A stretch of 64,000 nt of DNA from Artemia franciscana (Eukaryota; Arthropoda; Branchiopoda; Anostraca; Artemiidae): assembly GCF_032884065.1 (NCBI RefSeq), contig NC_088866.1, positions 32,090,519-32,154,518 on the forward strand, written 5' to 3'. The notes beneath the pieces were generated by a model. That model saw nothing but the letters and a program-made list of their open reading frames with translations, was not told the origin of the DNA and did not search any database. Both the position numbers and the translations under genes were made by a program. Positions 19,791-33,117 of the stretch are shown here, in pieces. Numbering within the stretch: position 1 is the first letter of the stretch; every line of letters starts with the position of its first letter.

Positions 19791-19879
19791 CTATCTCTCT
19801 TTCTATCTTTCTTTCTTATCTACCCTCTCAGTCATTTGTCTGACAAAAATTGCATAGGAACTACACTGCAGACCAGGAT

Positions 19880-22800
19880 CATCTGAAATTGTAGAACTAT
19901 ATTTTGCTCAATTGAAGGAAACAAAGATTATCTTAAATTGCGGCTTGGAGCAATATAACAATTTCTCCTTGTAGAGCTCCAGAGTTGACAATTTGAGTTG
20001 AATTCAGGATTGTTTAGTGATCAGGTGAACTGTGCTTATCCATAACTTCCCAGTTGAGTTTACAATCTCTGAAGGAGCACTCAGCATCCAATCTTTGTTT
20101 AAAGATGTTCACAGATTCAGCAGTAACATTTTTTTTCGGGGAGTTTATTCCAAGTCCTGATGATTCTTGAAGAAAATAATTGAGCATGGACTCTGGATAG
20201 GCTAGGCTGCTTAACAAATTTCAATTGATGACCTCTAGTTTTTGAGTTAGGACCAACACTGGGAATGTTTTAGCCCTCATTAACTTATAGGTTAAAATGA
20301 CATCACCTCTGTTTCTCCTATACAAGGTATAGTATACAGTATACAAGGGTTGGTAGTTTCAGCTTTACTATTCTTGCATCTTCCAACACTTTTATGTTCT
20401 TTTTAAATAAAGGAAGGCTAGAGACATTCAAACTTCAAGCTTAAGATGCACAAGTCCCTTATACAGATGACAGATGACTTTATAGAAACAAGTGGACAGA
20501 GTACACTGAATCAGCACCATGGATGAATTAGTACCAGCAGCAGACTTCTTAGCATGAGTGCTGAAATTTAGTTCATTATCAATAGTGATTCCAAGATCTT
20601 GCTCAGCATTTACAGAGGAAAGTGGACCTGAGGGACAAAAAGATCAACAAGAGTTCATTTTGCCAAGGTGAATGAAATGGCACTTGACAACATTAACTTT
20701 AAGAAGCCAAGCCTCTGCCTTTTGATCAAGCAGTCCAAGATATTTTGTAGAGGGGTATAATCTTCACAGGACAAGGCTGGTCCAATGAGCTTCTGGTCAT
20801 CAGCATAGAGCATTAGTTTACTGTTGATAGTGGAAGGAGCATCATTAATGAAGATATGAAAGTGTAGGACCCAAAACCCTACCCCAAGGACCTCCACCCA
20901 AAACATGCTTTGACAAGGAAAGGATACAGCTGCCAGAGTCATCAGATAACTGAACACATTGAGATTGCATATAAATAAAATCAAGGATCCAGAGTAGGGA
21001 CTTCTCTTCAAGTTTGACAGCACATCATTTACTTGCAAGTTGCTTGTGACAAACTTTGTCAGAAGCTTTAGAAAAGCAAAGAAGAATCATGTCAGTAGGC
21101 ACTCCTGCATCAAGTAACTTAGTGATATGGTCATGTGCTTCAAAGAGACTGGTATCAACAGATCTTCCACAACAAAAGTCATGCTGTGAGCTGTGGAAGG
21201 GATTATTTGCTTCAAGATGGCTAATAACTGAAGAATTGATTATTCTTTCAAGAATCTTAACAACTGCTGATGTCATGCTGATAGGTTGGTAGTTTTCAGC
21301 AAGGCCCTTTCTACCTTTCTTAAATATTGGAATGATATGGGTTGTTTTCCAATCCAGAGGTAGTTTGGAAAGATTTAATAATGACTTGAACAATAAGGAA
21401 AGAGGTTGACACAAGACTGTTCAACATTCATGGAGGATATGAGGATGAATGCAGTCTGGCCCAGCCAATTAATTCAATTTGAGTGACATAAGTTCCTTTA
21501 GAACTATTAAATCATTAATCAGAATTGGTTCCATAGTATATGATACATCATATATTAGAGGTGGGGGAAAAATAGCACTGGAATTGGAGGAAAAACAGCA
21601 AATTGTTGGTTGAAAATTTCAACTTCCAGCTCAGGGTCAGCAACTGGTTGACCATTGTATAGGATATCAGGGACAGTGTGTCTGCTACAATATTTTTGAA
21701 AGGCATAATGCCAGAAAGATTTGGGATTATCCTTAACATTCTCTGTCAATTCTTCCTCAAAATTTCTCTTCAACTGCTTGATATGGTTGGCTGCCCAAAA
21801 AATTCTTGTGCATGACTTTTCAGCATGCAAAATTACAGCTCTCACATTAGGCCAACTTTCTTCAATATCATTGGTGATAAGCTATTCCTAATTGACATTG
21901 GCAAGGCTTTTGGAGACTAGTTTGTAATTGACAAATTCTTGCTGCTTGGAAGAGGGTTGTTAAGTGGGCAAACATAACTCTGAAATAATTACAATATGGT
22001 CACTATTACCAATGGGTGTGGTTATTACATTAATAAGAAGGTCAGGATTAGTGAGAATAACCAAATCAAGAGTGTTGGAAACTTACCCTTCCCTGAAGTG
22101 AGTTGGTAGTGAAATTGTTTGACTGAGGGAATTATCAGAGAGGGCAGATAAGAAAGGAGAATCTGTAGTGAAAAAACCAGATACATCAATCCATTGGATT
22201 TCAGGAAGGTTAGAGTCCCCTAGAAGGACAAGATCATAACTTGCAAAATTAGACACTAAATGTGATAACATAGCAGAAAAATTAGATTCAGAGTGCAAAA
22301 CACACGGGGGCACTGGGGCTTCTATGAACAACACCAACAACAATTGAGATTGTATGATAGTGAAGTTTTAACCAAATACACTCAATTCCGTCAATACTAA
22401 GAGAATTAAAATGAATCAAGATTCACCTTTAGTCCATCTCTTACATATAATCACACTCCTCTGTGACAAAGTGGGGAATTCAGGTTAGAAAAGACTTGAT
22501 AACCATTGATTTGGATTTCATCAGGTGATAAGGCTGACAAGGTGTTTTTAGCTGCAACTTCTGAAATTGCTGCATTATCCACCTCTGTCATTACCATACA
22601 AAAGCAACATTCTGAAAATTTATTAGGGAGGGTATCAACAACAGAATTGAAAACCTTTGTTCCTTGAAAGGTAGCAATCCAAGAGGAAACAGGAGGAACA
22701 TTGTTAGATACAATGCTGTGAAATGACAATGAAGAAACAGTAGGCGAGCAAGTTAATGAAAGAGAAATGCTAGAAATAGAAGCAAAATACAGGTCAGCAT

Positions 22801-22980
22801 CAGACAAAGAAACGTTATAATGAACACTACTAGGTAGTTGAGAGACAGGATTAGATGGTGTAAAACTACAATCACTTAAACAATTTACAGGAGGTAAAAG
22901 AAGGCACAGTTATCAGTGGAACATTAGAGCAGTCAGAATGATGAAGCAAACAATGATTCAGATGAGGAAGAACTTGTTAA
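19880..22980 (-). pseudogene. CR1/Jockey-type LINE, near full length but broken by frameshifts
   Basis: Reading the minus strand from 22980 down: a 5' region of unknown function (SDADLYFASIS); an AP-like endonuclease piece with LVLLGDSNLPEIQW (22083-22343); a linker with NPKSFWHYAFQKY (21555-21845); reverse transcriptase with PLDWKTTHIIPIFKKG, AENYQPISMTSAVVKILERI (21025-21414) and KLMLYADDQKLIGP, the YADD active site (20655-21038); then a C-terminal tail NVTAESVNIFKQRLD ending at 20014. The pieces lie in different frames with internal stops, so it is inactive. The clade is assigned from overall motif pattern only. Confidence 0.85.
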
Positions 22981-23009
22981 AACTTGAAGAACTCTTCAAA
23001 CTTGTCAAA

Positions 23010-24890
23010 GAAGCAGTTAATTCAGAAAAATTAGAAAAATACAGTATTTTTAACTTACAAATGGGTGATTGGATTGTAATGAAATTTGATATTTAGAAGG
23101 ATATTATGTCTTAGAGCTCTTATTTTAAATCCCAACTGGATCTGGCGACATTGAGGGGAGTTCAAGGGGGAAAACCTAAAATCTTGGAAAACGCATAGAG
23201 TGGAGGGATCAGGATGAAACTTGGTGGGCAAAATAATCACAAGTCCTAAATACATGATTGACATAACCAGAACAGTTCTGCTCTCTTTGGGGGAGGCTTA
23301 ATTCTGAAAAATTAGAAAAAATGAGGTATTTTTAACTTACAAAGGAGCGATTTGATCTTAACAAAATTTGATATTTAGAAGGAGCTTATAACTCAGATCT
23401 CTTATTTCAAATCCCAACTGGACCCAGTGTCATTTGGGGGAGTTGGGGGGGGGGTTAATTTGGAAATTTGGAAAAATTAGAAAAAATCAGGTATTTTTTT
23501 CTTACAAGCAGGTGATTAGATCCTAATGAAATTTGATCTTTAGAAGGACCTTGTGTCTCAGAGCTCTTATTTTAAATCCTGACCAGATTTGGTGATATTG
23601 GGGGGAGTTGGAGGAGGAAACCAGAAATCTTGGAAAATGCTTAGAGTGGATAGATTGTGATGATACTTGGTGGGAAGAATAAGCACATGTCCTAGATACA
23701 TGATTGACATAACCAGACCAGATTGGCTCTCTTTGGGGGAGTTGAGGGGGGGGTTATTTGAAAAAAGACATTTATAACTTACCAACAGGTGATCAGATCT
23801 TAATGAAATTTGATATTTAAAAGGATCCTGTGCTTAAGAGCTTTTATTTTAAATCCTGACCAGATCTGGTGACATTGGGGGGAGTTGGAGGGGGAAACTG
23901 GAAACCTTAGAAAATTGAGGTATCTTCATCTTACAAATGGGTGATTGGATCTTTATGAAACTTGATATATAGAAAGATCTTATGTCTCAGATGCTCCATT
24001 TCTAATTTGAATCAGATCTGTGGACATAGGGGGTTGGAGGGGGGACAGAAATCTTGAAAAATTCTTAGAGTAGAGAGATTGAGATGAAACTTAATGGGAA
24101 GAATAAGCAGAAGTTCTTGATACATGATTGACATAATTTGACTAGATCTGCTCTCTTTGGGGGAGTGGGGGGGGATTTCCAGTGCTTTGTCAAGTTTTGT
24201 GCTTCTGGACATGCTAGGATGATGAAAATTGGTAGGGGTGTCAGGAACCTTCATAAATTGACTTGATAATAGTTGTTTCCCAGATTTGACTATCTGGGGG
24301 GCTAGAGAGAGAGGAAAACTGAAAAATGAGGTATTTTAAACTTATGAATGGGTGATCAGATCTTAATGCAATTTGACATTTAGAAGGACCTTGTGTCAAA
24401 GAACTGTTAGTTTATCTTGGAAAACGCTTAAGAGGGGAGAGATGGGGATGAAACTTGGTGGGTAGAATAAGCAAATAATGTAGATACATGATTTGTGTAA
24501 CTATACTGTATCTGTTCTCAATGGGGGAGCTAGGGGGTTCGGTGCTTTGGCGAGTTTGGTGCTTCTGGACATGCTAGGACGATGAAAATTGGCAGGCATG
24601 TCAGGGACCTGTACAAATTGACTTCATAAAGTTGTTTTCCCTGATTTGACCATCTGGGGGGCTGAAGGGTGAGGAAAAATTAGAAAAAATGATGTATTTT
24701 TAATTTATGAGTTGGTGATCAGATCTTAATGCATTTTGATATTTAGAAGGACCTTGTGTCTCAGAACTTTTATTTTAAATCCTGACTGTCATTAAGCCTC
24801 TGATTTTCCTGTTAAATCAATTTATTGATTCTTCAAATTTTCCTAGATCTCAAGCCATAGGAGCTCTTAGCTCTTGTTCTGTTTTCTATT
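23010..24890 (-). mobile_element. Family Z repeat, copy Z3 (right end missing)
   Basis: Inverted Z units (for example 'acatgattgacataaccaga', 'ccaaactt ggtggg' type marks) run from about 23010 to 24780. The family leader follows, here reading AACAAGAGCTAAGAGCTC on the minus strand at about 24868-24887. The hairpin terminus is missing next to the LINE. With Z2 and the LINE pieces it builds a large inverted duplication. Confidence 0.8.
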
Positions 24891-25790
24891 GTTATGTTAC
24901 CATAAAATATATTGCACAGAAAATTCATCAGTAAATACATACATCAGATCAACATTATAACTTTACCTTTGTCAACTTAAGTTCTTTTTTAATTAGATTG
25001 CATACATTTTGAATAAATGAATGCCATGGAATATATCACTTTAAAGTAATGGATTCAATAACTGAAGTGTGAGTTTAACTTTACTCCAAAAAAAATAAGA
25101 GTTACAAATAGGGATAAGTTCTTTTATCAGACAGTAAAACAAAAATATATACAAATTGCTCTAGATATTTTGATGACACAGTTGGCCATCATCATTTGTA
25201 GAGTTACTAACATACCCAAATTAAAACAAACTACATTTATACTAAACAAAATAGGCCTAATCACTTCAGGGTCTAAGCAAATTACTGGTCCAATTACTTA
25301 AAAAGTTCACTAACTGTTCTTTATTTTGTAATACTGTGTTGAATAAAGGAGAACATTTTTAATAAGAAAAATATACAATAATACATCTATGTTAGAGAAG
25401 AGTGTTTAATAGATAATCCAATGGTAGCCTAGGTCCTTTTATTCTTTTGGTATTGTAGTGTTTAGCTGAAAGAAGTCAATGGCCACAGCTGTTACCTTTC
25501 AGTACTTGACAGACCCTTCTGTTTCATTGAACTTTAGAAAATCCTATCACTGTCCTTGATAGCCTACTACATTACTTATATTGTGGTGAGAGATTTACAG
25601 CCAACATGAATCAAAAATAGTTTCAACAATTTACCTATTGTTTGGCTTTTTTGGGGCATAAAACAGTTTCTACCAAAAATACAAGCAATCTGCTTTGTGA
25701 TTTTTCCACTAGAATTTGCCATTTTTTACTCTACTTAGTGTTGACATACAATACGTCTACACTAATTTTGCCATGTTGCCAACGTCTTGA
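24891..25790. other. No recognisable feature
   Basis: AT-rich sequence with short A runs. No convincing coding or repeat structure was seen. Confidence 0.4.
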
Positions 25791-25814
25791 GATAAATTGT
25801 ACTTGTTTTCCAAC

Positions 25815-25911
25815 CAAATTGTACCGCAGAAGATTTGTTATGAAGCCCAAAGGATCCCGACACCGCGCCAATTCGCCGACGGCACCCCACCGATGAAAGA
25901 TGCACTGGCAT
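25815..25911 (-). CDS. MRPL19: Tentative first coding exon of MRPL19 (mitochondrial presequence)
   Basis: This stretch (with flanks 25790-25975) is unusually GC- and CpG-rich for the window, as promoters and first exons often are. On the minus strand an ATG at 25911 opens MPVHLSSVGCRRRIGAVSGS..., 33 residues with several Arg, Ser and Gly and no Asp or Glu, as expected for a mitochondrial targeting peptide. A GT at 25814-25813 would leave one base of a split codon, the phase the 15602 acceptor needs. The donor (GTTGGA) is weak, an alternative GTACAA lies a little further on, and the link is inference only. Confidence 0.28.
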
Positions 25912-25975
25912 GGAGAAACATTTTGATGTGCCACCAGTACCGTTCTGGCGGTGGCGCACCGTCAGCTCATCTATA

Positions 25976-28340
25976 TTCAGCCGTATGTTTTGCAGTAATT
26001 TGATGATTCCGGTATGCTAGATAAGCTAGGGTACTAGGTAGCTTTTTAAAAGTCTATCAATATTGATTTCTCACCAGGAAGTGTGAACGAGATCTTACAG
26101 AGAGAGTAAACAGTGGCATATTTAGAGGGATAAGGGGGCTTGCCCCCCAGAATATTAGAAGATTTTCTCATAGAGTTAATCCTCTCATTTGCAGCAGTCC
26201 TCTTCATTTCTTACAGCATAGTCGGATAATTCATTTGAAGAAGCTCAAAGCAATAAAAATTTTACTCTTTACAAATCTTATTTTGCATTTATAGTTTGTT
26301 TGCGACAAATCAATTTTAGATATATCTCGCGTCCTGAGCCGTAATGTATTATTCCCTTGGTCATTTTATCCCTTTACACTAGTTTCCAGTGCATTTCACA
26401 GCCAAATTTTGTTGTTCTTTATTTTTCCCTTGGTAGTAAGGATTATCAGTTTCCCTTTTTCAAGTGACCCAATATCCCACCAAGCGGTAAGATATTTGGA
26501 ATTTAGAGCATTACAATATGTTCTTTTCGGTAATTTTTTTTTCTTTATAAAACGGCCAGACATTGTAAGGTATTAAAAAAAATTCCAAACTGCTTGGATT
26601 TATGACAATTGAAAAAGCCGAAACAGTTTTGAACTGCTTAGAATTTTGCACACTGTAAAATGGGGGATAATACCCATAATAGTTATTTTTGTTTTAAAAC
26701 ATAGATGAAGACTTCAGCTCAAATCAGCGATTGAAAATTACGAATATTTCTAAATAAGCCGTGAGCTGAAATTCAACCAAATCCTCAACTTTTTTTTCAA
26801 TTTTGCGAACCGATTTTTGATTCGGCTTTAACTATATTTAATATCTTGACATACCATGACGAGACTTCCTTTACAGAATTTATAAAATGTATCATTGAAA
26901 TTCAGATATTCTCTACCGGATCTTGGAATTGGTATGAATATCGGCTTGAAATTTTAGACTCTCTGTGATTCTGCCGTGATTAATCCGTCTTTATCGGATT
27001 TAGTATAATTTTGAGCTTTTGATTCATATTTTACCAAATCCTAAACAGTTTGGGGTGCTGCCCCCTTTTCATTCGACACCCCTGTCTGCTAGAAAAAAGG
27101 TAGAAAGCAACATCTACTTGCTTTTACATGCATTGTGGCTTCCAAATTTTGTTATAAGTAAGACCTCTAAACTGGGTCAAATTTAAGTTCTATAAGGTAT
27201 TTGTAGAACTTGTTGTTCGTTGTACATTAACGTTGGAAAGGCAGGCAGCATTATTTTTTAACTTGCTTGTTCATTCTCCCTAAAAAATCAAAGTGAGCAT
27301 CATTTCTTATGTGATGATTAGTTGGTAATTTGAGAAAAATCCGTTTTGGAGCGGGTTCGTGTTCAATAAAAATCTCTTTTCTTTTGCTCATTTTTTTTTT
27401 ATAGAAATTTCATTGAGCCTAAATACAGTCCCTGGCAAATACAGCCCAAAAGTTCAAAAATTTTGGATTATATCATAAATGTTCAAATGTATTGTATTTT
27501 ACAAAGAACCCAAAATTGTATTAGAAATGTAAACGCGTCATTTTTATTCTCGTTTCACAACGCAGTCGATTGTTGCAAGTGAATATCACTACCAATAGCA
27601 AAATACGTGATACATTCTTCAACATAAAATCTCCCCACTGAGATTTTTCCATCCTCGGGGGGGGGGGGGGGTTCACCATCCTCGTTGAAAATTCACCCCA
27701 GAAAATTTCCTGGGGACAATTCAGCCTGAAAAATTATCCTTACTTTCATTTAAAAAACACTTATTTTTATTTAATTTCTGATAATTTTTCAAATCATTCT
27801 GAAAATCCTCTTGAGATAGAAAAATCCTTTGAGATAGCCACTTTTTTCAGCGTGGTTAAAAGGCGTGGAAATTATGAATTTGACAACCCCACTACTTTCT
27901 GAAGAGCATAACATAATTTGTACTTTACTGAAAAAAATTGCTGTGGATTGTAAGTTTAGTATACATATACTAATAGTTATTCCTTGCAGTTTTAATATTT
28001 TTTATTTGTTAAAATTTAAAAAGTTAAACATTTTAAACGCCATGAACAGTCAACTTTTAAGAGTCGAAAGTTAAACGTCAACTCCCTCCCCCCCAAGTCA
28101 ATCAATCTCCAAAACATATCGATCGAAATTTTAAGAGATCTATTTTGTTCAGCATTGTTGAAAGGTCCAGTATAGGGTATGTCAACCTCCCCACAGTCCT
28201 CAGGACAAGGGCTGTAAGTTAGGCAATTCGTTCATTATTTACAGATGGTATATGCTATTGAAAAAGGTATGCATGTTTGAACTTTACTTTTAAATTTGGC
28301 GAAGGGTATTCAGGCGAGCCTTTCAGAGAATGTTGAGGGG
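25976..28340. other. Intergenic; possible MITE-like element at about 26113-27092
   Basis: The edges 'cagtggcatatttagagg...agggggcttgcccccc' (26111-26151) and 'ggggtgctgcccccttttcattcgacacccctgtctgc' (27050-27088) resemble each other in inverted orientation. They may be the ends of a decayed terminal-inverted-repeat element of about 980 bp. A G16 run is at 27658-27671. Nothing else is recognised. Confidence 0.3.
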
Positions 28341-30120
28341 AGTGTTGAACAAAATCAAAACATGTTATATGTATACGGATGATCAAAAGGCTACGACACA
28401 GGAATAACTGAGCATATTAATTTGGAAAATTCAAAAAATTAAAAGGGAGATGATCAAAAAGGCAATATTTGCCTGCTGTCAATACTACTACAATTACCAC
28501 CATTACTACTACCACACTACTCCAGTTACATTATTAAGGGGAAATTTGAACTAAATCAAAAGATGCTATGTACAAGCACATTGTCAAAATAGCGCACATC
28601 AAGAGTTGATGTCCGTATTAAGTTGAAACTTTCAGTGAATACTTAAAGCGGAAGATCATGCCACCAAAAGGTAATGTGTGCACACAGCAGCTAATACTAT
28701 TGTTACTTCTAAATTTACTACAATTACTTCTATTGCAACCACTTGTAGGGCTGAGCCATGAGATAGAAATTTTGAGAAGTATATAAAAATACAGGTTATC
28801 AAAAGGAAATATCAGCAATGTCATAGCAATGGCTAGTTGTATTAAGTTGAAACTTCCAAGACTTGATGAGAGGGATGTTCAACTGACCAAAAGGCAATCG
28901 GTTAATGCTACTGCTGCTAGTAGTACTACCTCTATTCAATACTATTACTACTAATATCAATACTGCTACTGCGACTACTATTACAACTGTGCCTAAGGGT
29001 ATGAAGGTTAATTTTTGAGGAAGGAAGATGAACTGAATCAGAACACGCTCTCTGTGTGCAGGCTGTCAAAAGGGAATAACAGCAATATCTTAGGAATAGT
29101 TAGATGTTTGAAATGGAAACTAACAGGGCCTATAGTGAGAGATGATGAACTAATCAAAAGAAAATATTTGTATCCTTATGCTTCTGCTTCTACTCATACT
29201 GCTATTATTGTTACTATTATTACAACCTCTATTGCTGCTACTGGCACTAAAGCTTAGACTACTACGATTAATTCTACAGCTACTACTACTACTACTGCTA
29301 TTAAAACAAGATATTAAGGCGATAAATTTGGGATATATAGAAGCTGTGCGGAACTAAATTGGAACAAACTATGCCCACACAGGTTGTCAAGTGGACACAT
29401 CAGAAATGTTTCAAGAATGGTTGATGGTATGTATTAAGCTGAAATTTACAGCGTATGTTGAAGAAACCAAAGGTACTCTGCCTATACTGCCACTAACGCT
29501 GCTACAAATATTGCTACTCCGAAAGTTAAGGTTATTAAGGTGAAGCCTTTGAGGAATATTTAGGCGGATGTAGAACTAAATAAAAAAAAAATATGAGCAA
29601 GTGGACCTTCAAAAAGGTGACAAAGCAATATATGAAGAACAAATTATATTATTAATTTAGACTTTTAAAGGGTATGTCTTGGGGGATTTTGAACTAGCAA
29701 GAAGGCACAATATGTATACTTTTAATGCTAACACTACAGTAAATAGTAGTGTTAGGGCTGCCTGTTAAACAGGCAGCCCTTCTCTCAGGCCCCTTCATTT
29801 TCCAAACATATCCATTCAAACTTCTGAGACAGCCATTTTGTTTATCATAGAAGAAGAGGTCCAGCAATTTTGTTTTTAGGGATATTAGGCATGTCAACCC
29901 CCCACAATTAGCTCATTATGCTTTCAAAATAAATGTTACTTTAAAATAAATCAAAAGGCATTTTGTTTATGGTTGCCAATAAGACACCTCAGCAATATAT
30001 TGAGAACGACTGGGGGTAATAAGTTGAAACTTTTGGGGATACTACTATTACTACTTCTGCTATACAATTTAAATAAACAAAAAGAGTGTAAGTATATCCA
30101 GGTTGTCAAAAAGCATAGAT
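28340..30120. repeat. Old diverged tandem array with trinucleotide-rich linkers
   Basis: About seven copies of a loose unit ('gaactaaatcaaaa..', 'caggttgtcaaaagg.aata.cagcaatat', 'gtattaagttgaaact') start near 28344, 28549, 28780, 29030, 29350, 29570 and 29945. The linkers between them are rich in ACT/ATT/GCT triplets (28480-28520, 28880-28990, 29180-29310). No reading frame is kept. Confidence 0.6.
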
Positions 30121-30262
30121 AGAATCTTTTGGGAGTGATATTAAGTTTATTTTTCAGGTCAACTTCAGAAGCAATAAAATTACATTATAAAATACTTTGT
30201 GTGAGGATTAGCAATTGTTGAAAAATTTTCACCAACATACATAGCAACCCATGCTATGGATT

Positions 30263-30267
<5 letters not shown>

Positions 30268-30328
<61 letters not shown>
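30268..30328. repeat. A60 homopolymer
   Basis: About 60 uninterrupted A directly at the left edge of the 810-bp palindrome. It could be a retroposon tail or a slippage product. Confidence 0.9.
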
Positions 30329-30329
<1 letters not shown>

Positions 30330-30331
<2 letters not shown>

Positions 30332-31140
30332 AAAGATATAAAATGTAATTTTTCCAACAAAAAGACTATGTCAATAAAAAAAAAAAAAACGAACAGAAAT
30401 TAATTATTAAAAAAAATTTTCCACAAAACAAGTTTAGTAAAGAAAGTAAAGAGCTCTATTAAGCCAAGAATGAGCAAAAATAAAGTCAAATAATCTTTCA
30501 ATAGTAAAACTACCACAAATCACTATCAATAAATGAATGAAACTCAAAACGAACAGGAATTACGATCAAAACGAACAAGAATTACAATAAATAGCCAAGC
30601 CAAACTCAAAACGAGCAAAAATAAACATGAGTAGGGCTGATAACCCCCATGTTATCACAAGAACAGAACACAATTTGTGCTTTACTGAAATCAAAATACG
30701 TTTGAAATGTTTTCACTTTTCTTACTTTCATGAATAAAGAATTGTCAATACTTTTAAGGAATGTGGAAAATTTCCACAGTGATTTTTTTTTTTTTGTTTT
30801 TTTTTTTCAGTAAAGCGCAAATTATGTTCTGGTCTTGAGAAGGAATGGGGGGTTATCAAACCTATTCATGTTAATTTTTATTCGTTTCAAGTTTGACTTG
30901 GGCTATTTTTTGTAATTTCTGTTCGTTTTGAGTTTCATTTATTTATTTATAGTGATGTGTGGTAGTTTTGCACTTGGAAGATTATTTGACTTTATTTTTG
31001 CTCATTCTTGGCTTTATAGAGCTCTTTACTTTCTTTACTAAACTTGTTTTGTGGAAAAGTTTATTTTTAATAATTAATTTCTGTTCGTTTTTTTTTATTG
31101 ACATAGTCTTTTTGTTGAAAAATTATATTTTATATCTTTC
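30330..31140. repeat. Near-continuous 810-bp palindrome (foldback)
   Basis: The left arm, starting 'ggaaagatataaaatgtaa', 'aaaaagactatgtcaataaa', 'acgaacagaaattaatt', 'gtttagtaaagaaagtaaag', is mirrored on the right as 'ctttactttctttactaaac', 'aattaatttctgttcgttt', 'tattgacatagtcttttt', 'tatatctttc'. The arms meet around TGTGGAAAATTTCCACA (30762-30780). The 'gtaaagagc' and 'acgaacag.aatta' marks are shared with the family W foldback heads. Confidence 0.85.
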
Positions 31141-32560
31141 TAGTAGAGTAGAGTAGAGTCTACTAGAGTAGGAGCTCTTTACTTTACTTTGAAAAACTTG
31201 TTTAGTAGAAAAAGTTTTTTAAATTATAAGGATTAAATGCTCCTGGTATAACATCCCGTCGATTATCACTATTATTCCCATGGCTGAAAATAACTATATT
31301 CATGATAGCTATATTTCCCGACAGTACATTGTTAATGGAGATTTGTCGTTAAAACTAAATGAACTGCCACGTAGGTTTATCGACCGCTGCAATACAATTA
31401 CCGATTTTTCACTGGCATGTCTTTTATGAAATGCCTAGTGTCGTAAGTTATTAAGTGTTATGGTATTTGACCTATGCTGAGCGAGTGCTAAAAAGTTAGA
31501 GGCGTCAATAATTGCGAGTAATATTTTGTTTTTGTCATTATCGTTTTCTTTTTCTCATTCTTCTCTTGAGGTGTCTTTGTTACGTACAGAGGATAGCAAT
31601 GAATTATTGTTATTGCTATCAATACAGTATTTGATTATTTTCTAATTTTGTTTATTACATCTCTACTCGGCACAGTGCGGCAGAATTCGTTTTATGGTTT
31701 ATATTCCAAATAACATATAAATGTATCTAGAAGGAGTTTTAATTACAAAAAGATAATTAATTGGCCAGCCAGCTAATGTTGATGTTGAAGAGACTCTGTC
31801 TTGGCACTTGCAAATAAAAATGCAGTAAAATTTTGCAAAGAAATTTTGCACATCAGGCCGAAGAACCCGTACTAATGAAGAGAAAGGACATTCTCATAAT
31901 TAATCACGGGTCAGATTGTAAGCTGCCATAGTTCATTTCATTATGCGACCACAGAATAATATTAGACATTAAAATTACTTCCTAGTTCACAATTAAGGTT
32001 TTGAGTCATATGGAAACAGGTACTTAATTAATTAGCAACGTTTCCAGGTAGAAACCTCTGGAAGTATTCAAGGGATTGTGATTAAAAATAAACAGTAATG
32101 AAGTGAGTCTGTCTTTGGGTCAAGCCTCCCATATAAAGTATTCGGATTATCCTATTTGCTCGTACAATTTGCCTGCTTTGAATAGGATTGACGATCACCC
32201 CCCTCCCAATATATAAACAACCTGAAATAAATCCATATACACATGCTAAAAAGCAAGTTACTTTAAGAAAGAATTTACCACAAAACGGAACTTAGCCGAT
32301 TGAGTCAATCCCAAAAGTGGCTCTAATGCATAAACTTATGGACTCAATGCATAAATATAGATACTTAAAAGTGGACATCAGACATTAGGATATCTTTTCT
32401 TATTTTTGCGGTCCTTACACATACTTTTTCTTTTAGAAGACCACACAATTTTCCAGATACGCCCTTTATCGCTTTGTTCTATTAGCCCTAGCTTATTATT
32501 CCAGATTAGGTCCTGTTTGTAGCTGCAAATGTACCACTTTTAGAGGATATAGTATGAAAT
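31141..32560. other. Intergenic, no recognisable gene
   Basis: AT-rich DNA upstream of the transporter gene. It holds a short 'agtagagtagagtctactagagtag' run at 31140-31170 and no coding family I recognise. Confidence 0.4.
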
Positions 32561-33117
32561 TAGATCAAGTCAAGTTTTTTAAGTTACTAAGTAAAAATAA
32601 AAAATTATCACTGAAAGGAGGGAGCAACATTGAACCTTAAAACGAACACAAATTATTCCATTTATGAAAGGGCCTGCCCCTTCCATGACACATCACTCAT
32701 TAAGCTAAATAGTTATTTGAAAACAATTCTCGTTCAGATTTAACGGCGCTTGTTTTTCTGCAGTCTTTGTTAAGGAACTTTGTTAAGTTTTAATGTTGCT
32801 CCTTACTTTCAGTTGAAATAACTTGTTTTTTATTTATTTTGTAAGTTTTTTAACTCATACCAAGAAATCTCAAACCCTTGTCTAGAATTTCCCCTGGAAA
32901 ATTCCCCTAGAAGCTTTCCTCCCAACGGAAAGTTATTCCCGTGGTAATTCCTCCACCGCAGAAAATTCTCCAAGTAAAAAATTCGTGTGTTTCCCATTAA
33001 CAAATACTTTATTTGACAAATGGGGAGCTTGCATAAGTTAAAGCCCTTTCCCCAGGGAATATGGGAGGAATGTCGTCCTCCAGAGTCATAATTATTGGAC
33101 CTTTCAACTATGCTGTA

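Noticed and set aside
28880-29310. CRISPR-like or functional trinucleotide array
   Set aside because: The triplets are irregular, there are no evenly spaced repeats with unique spacers, and the genome is eukaryotic.
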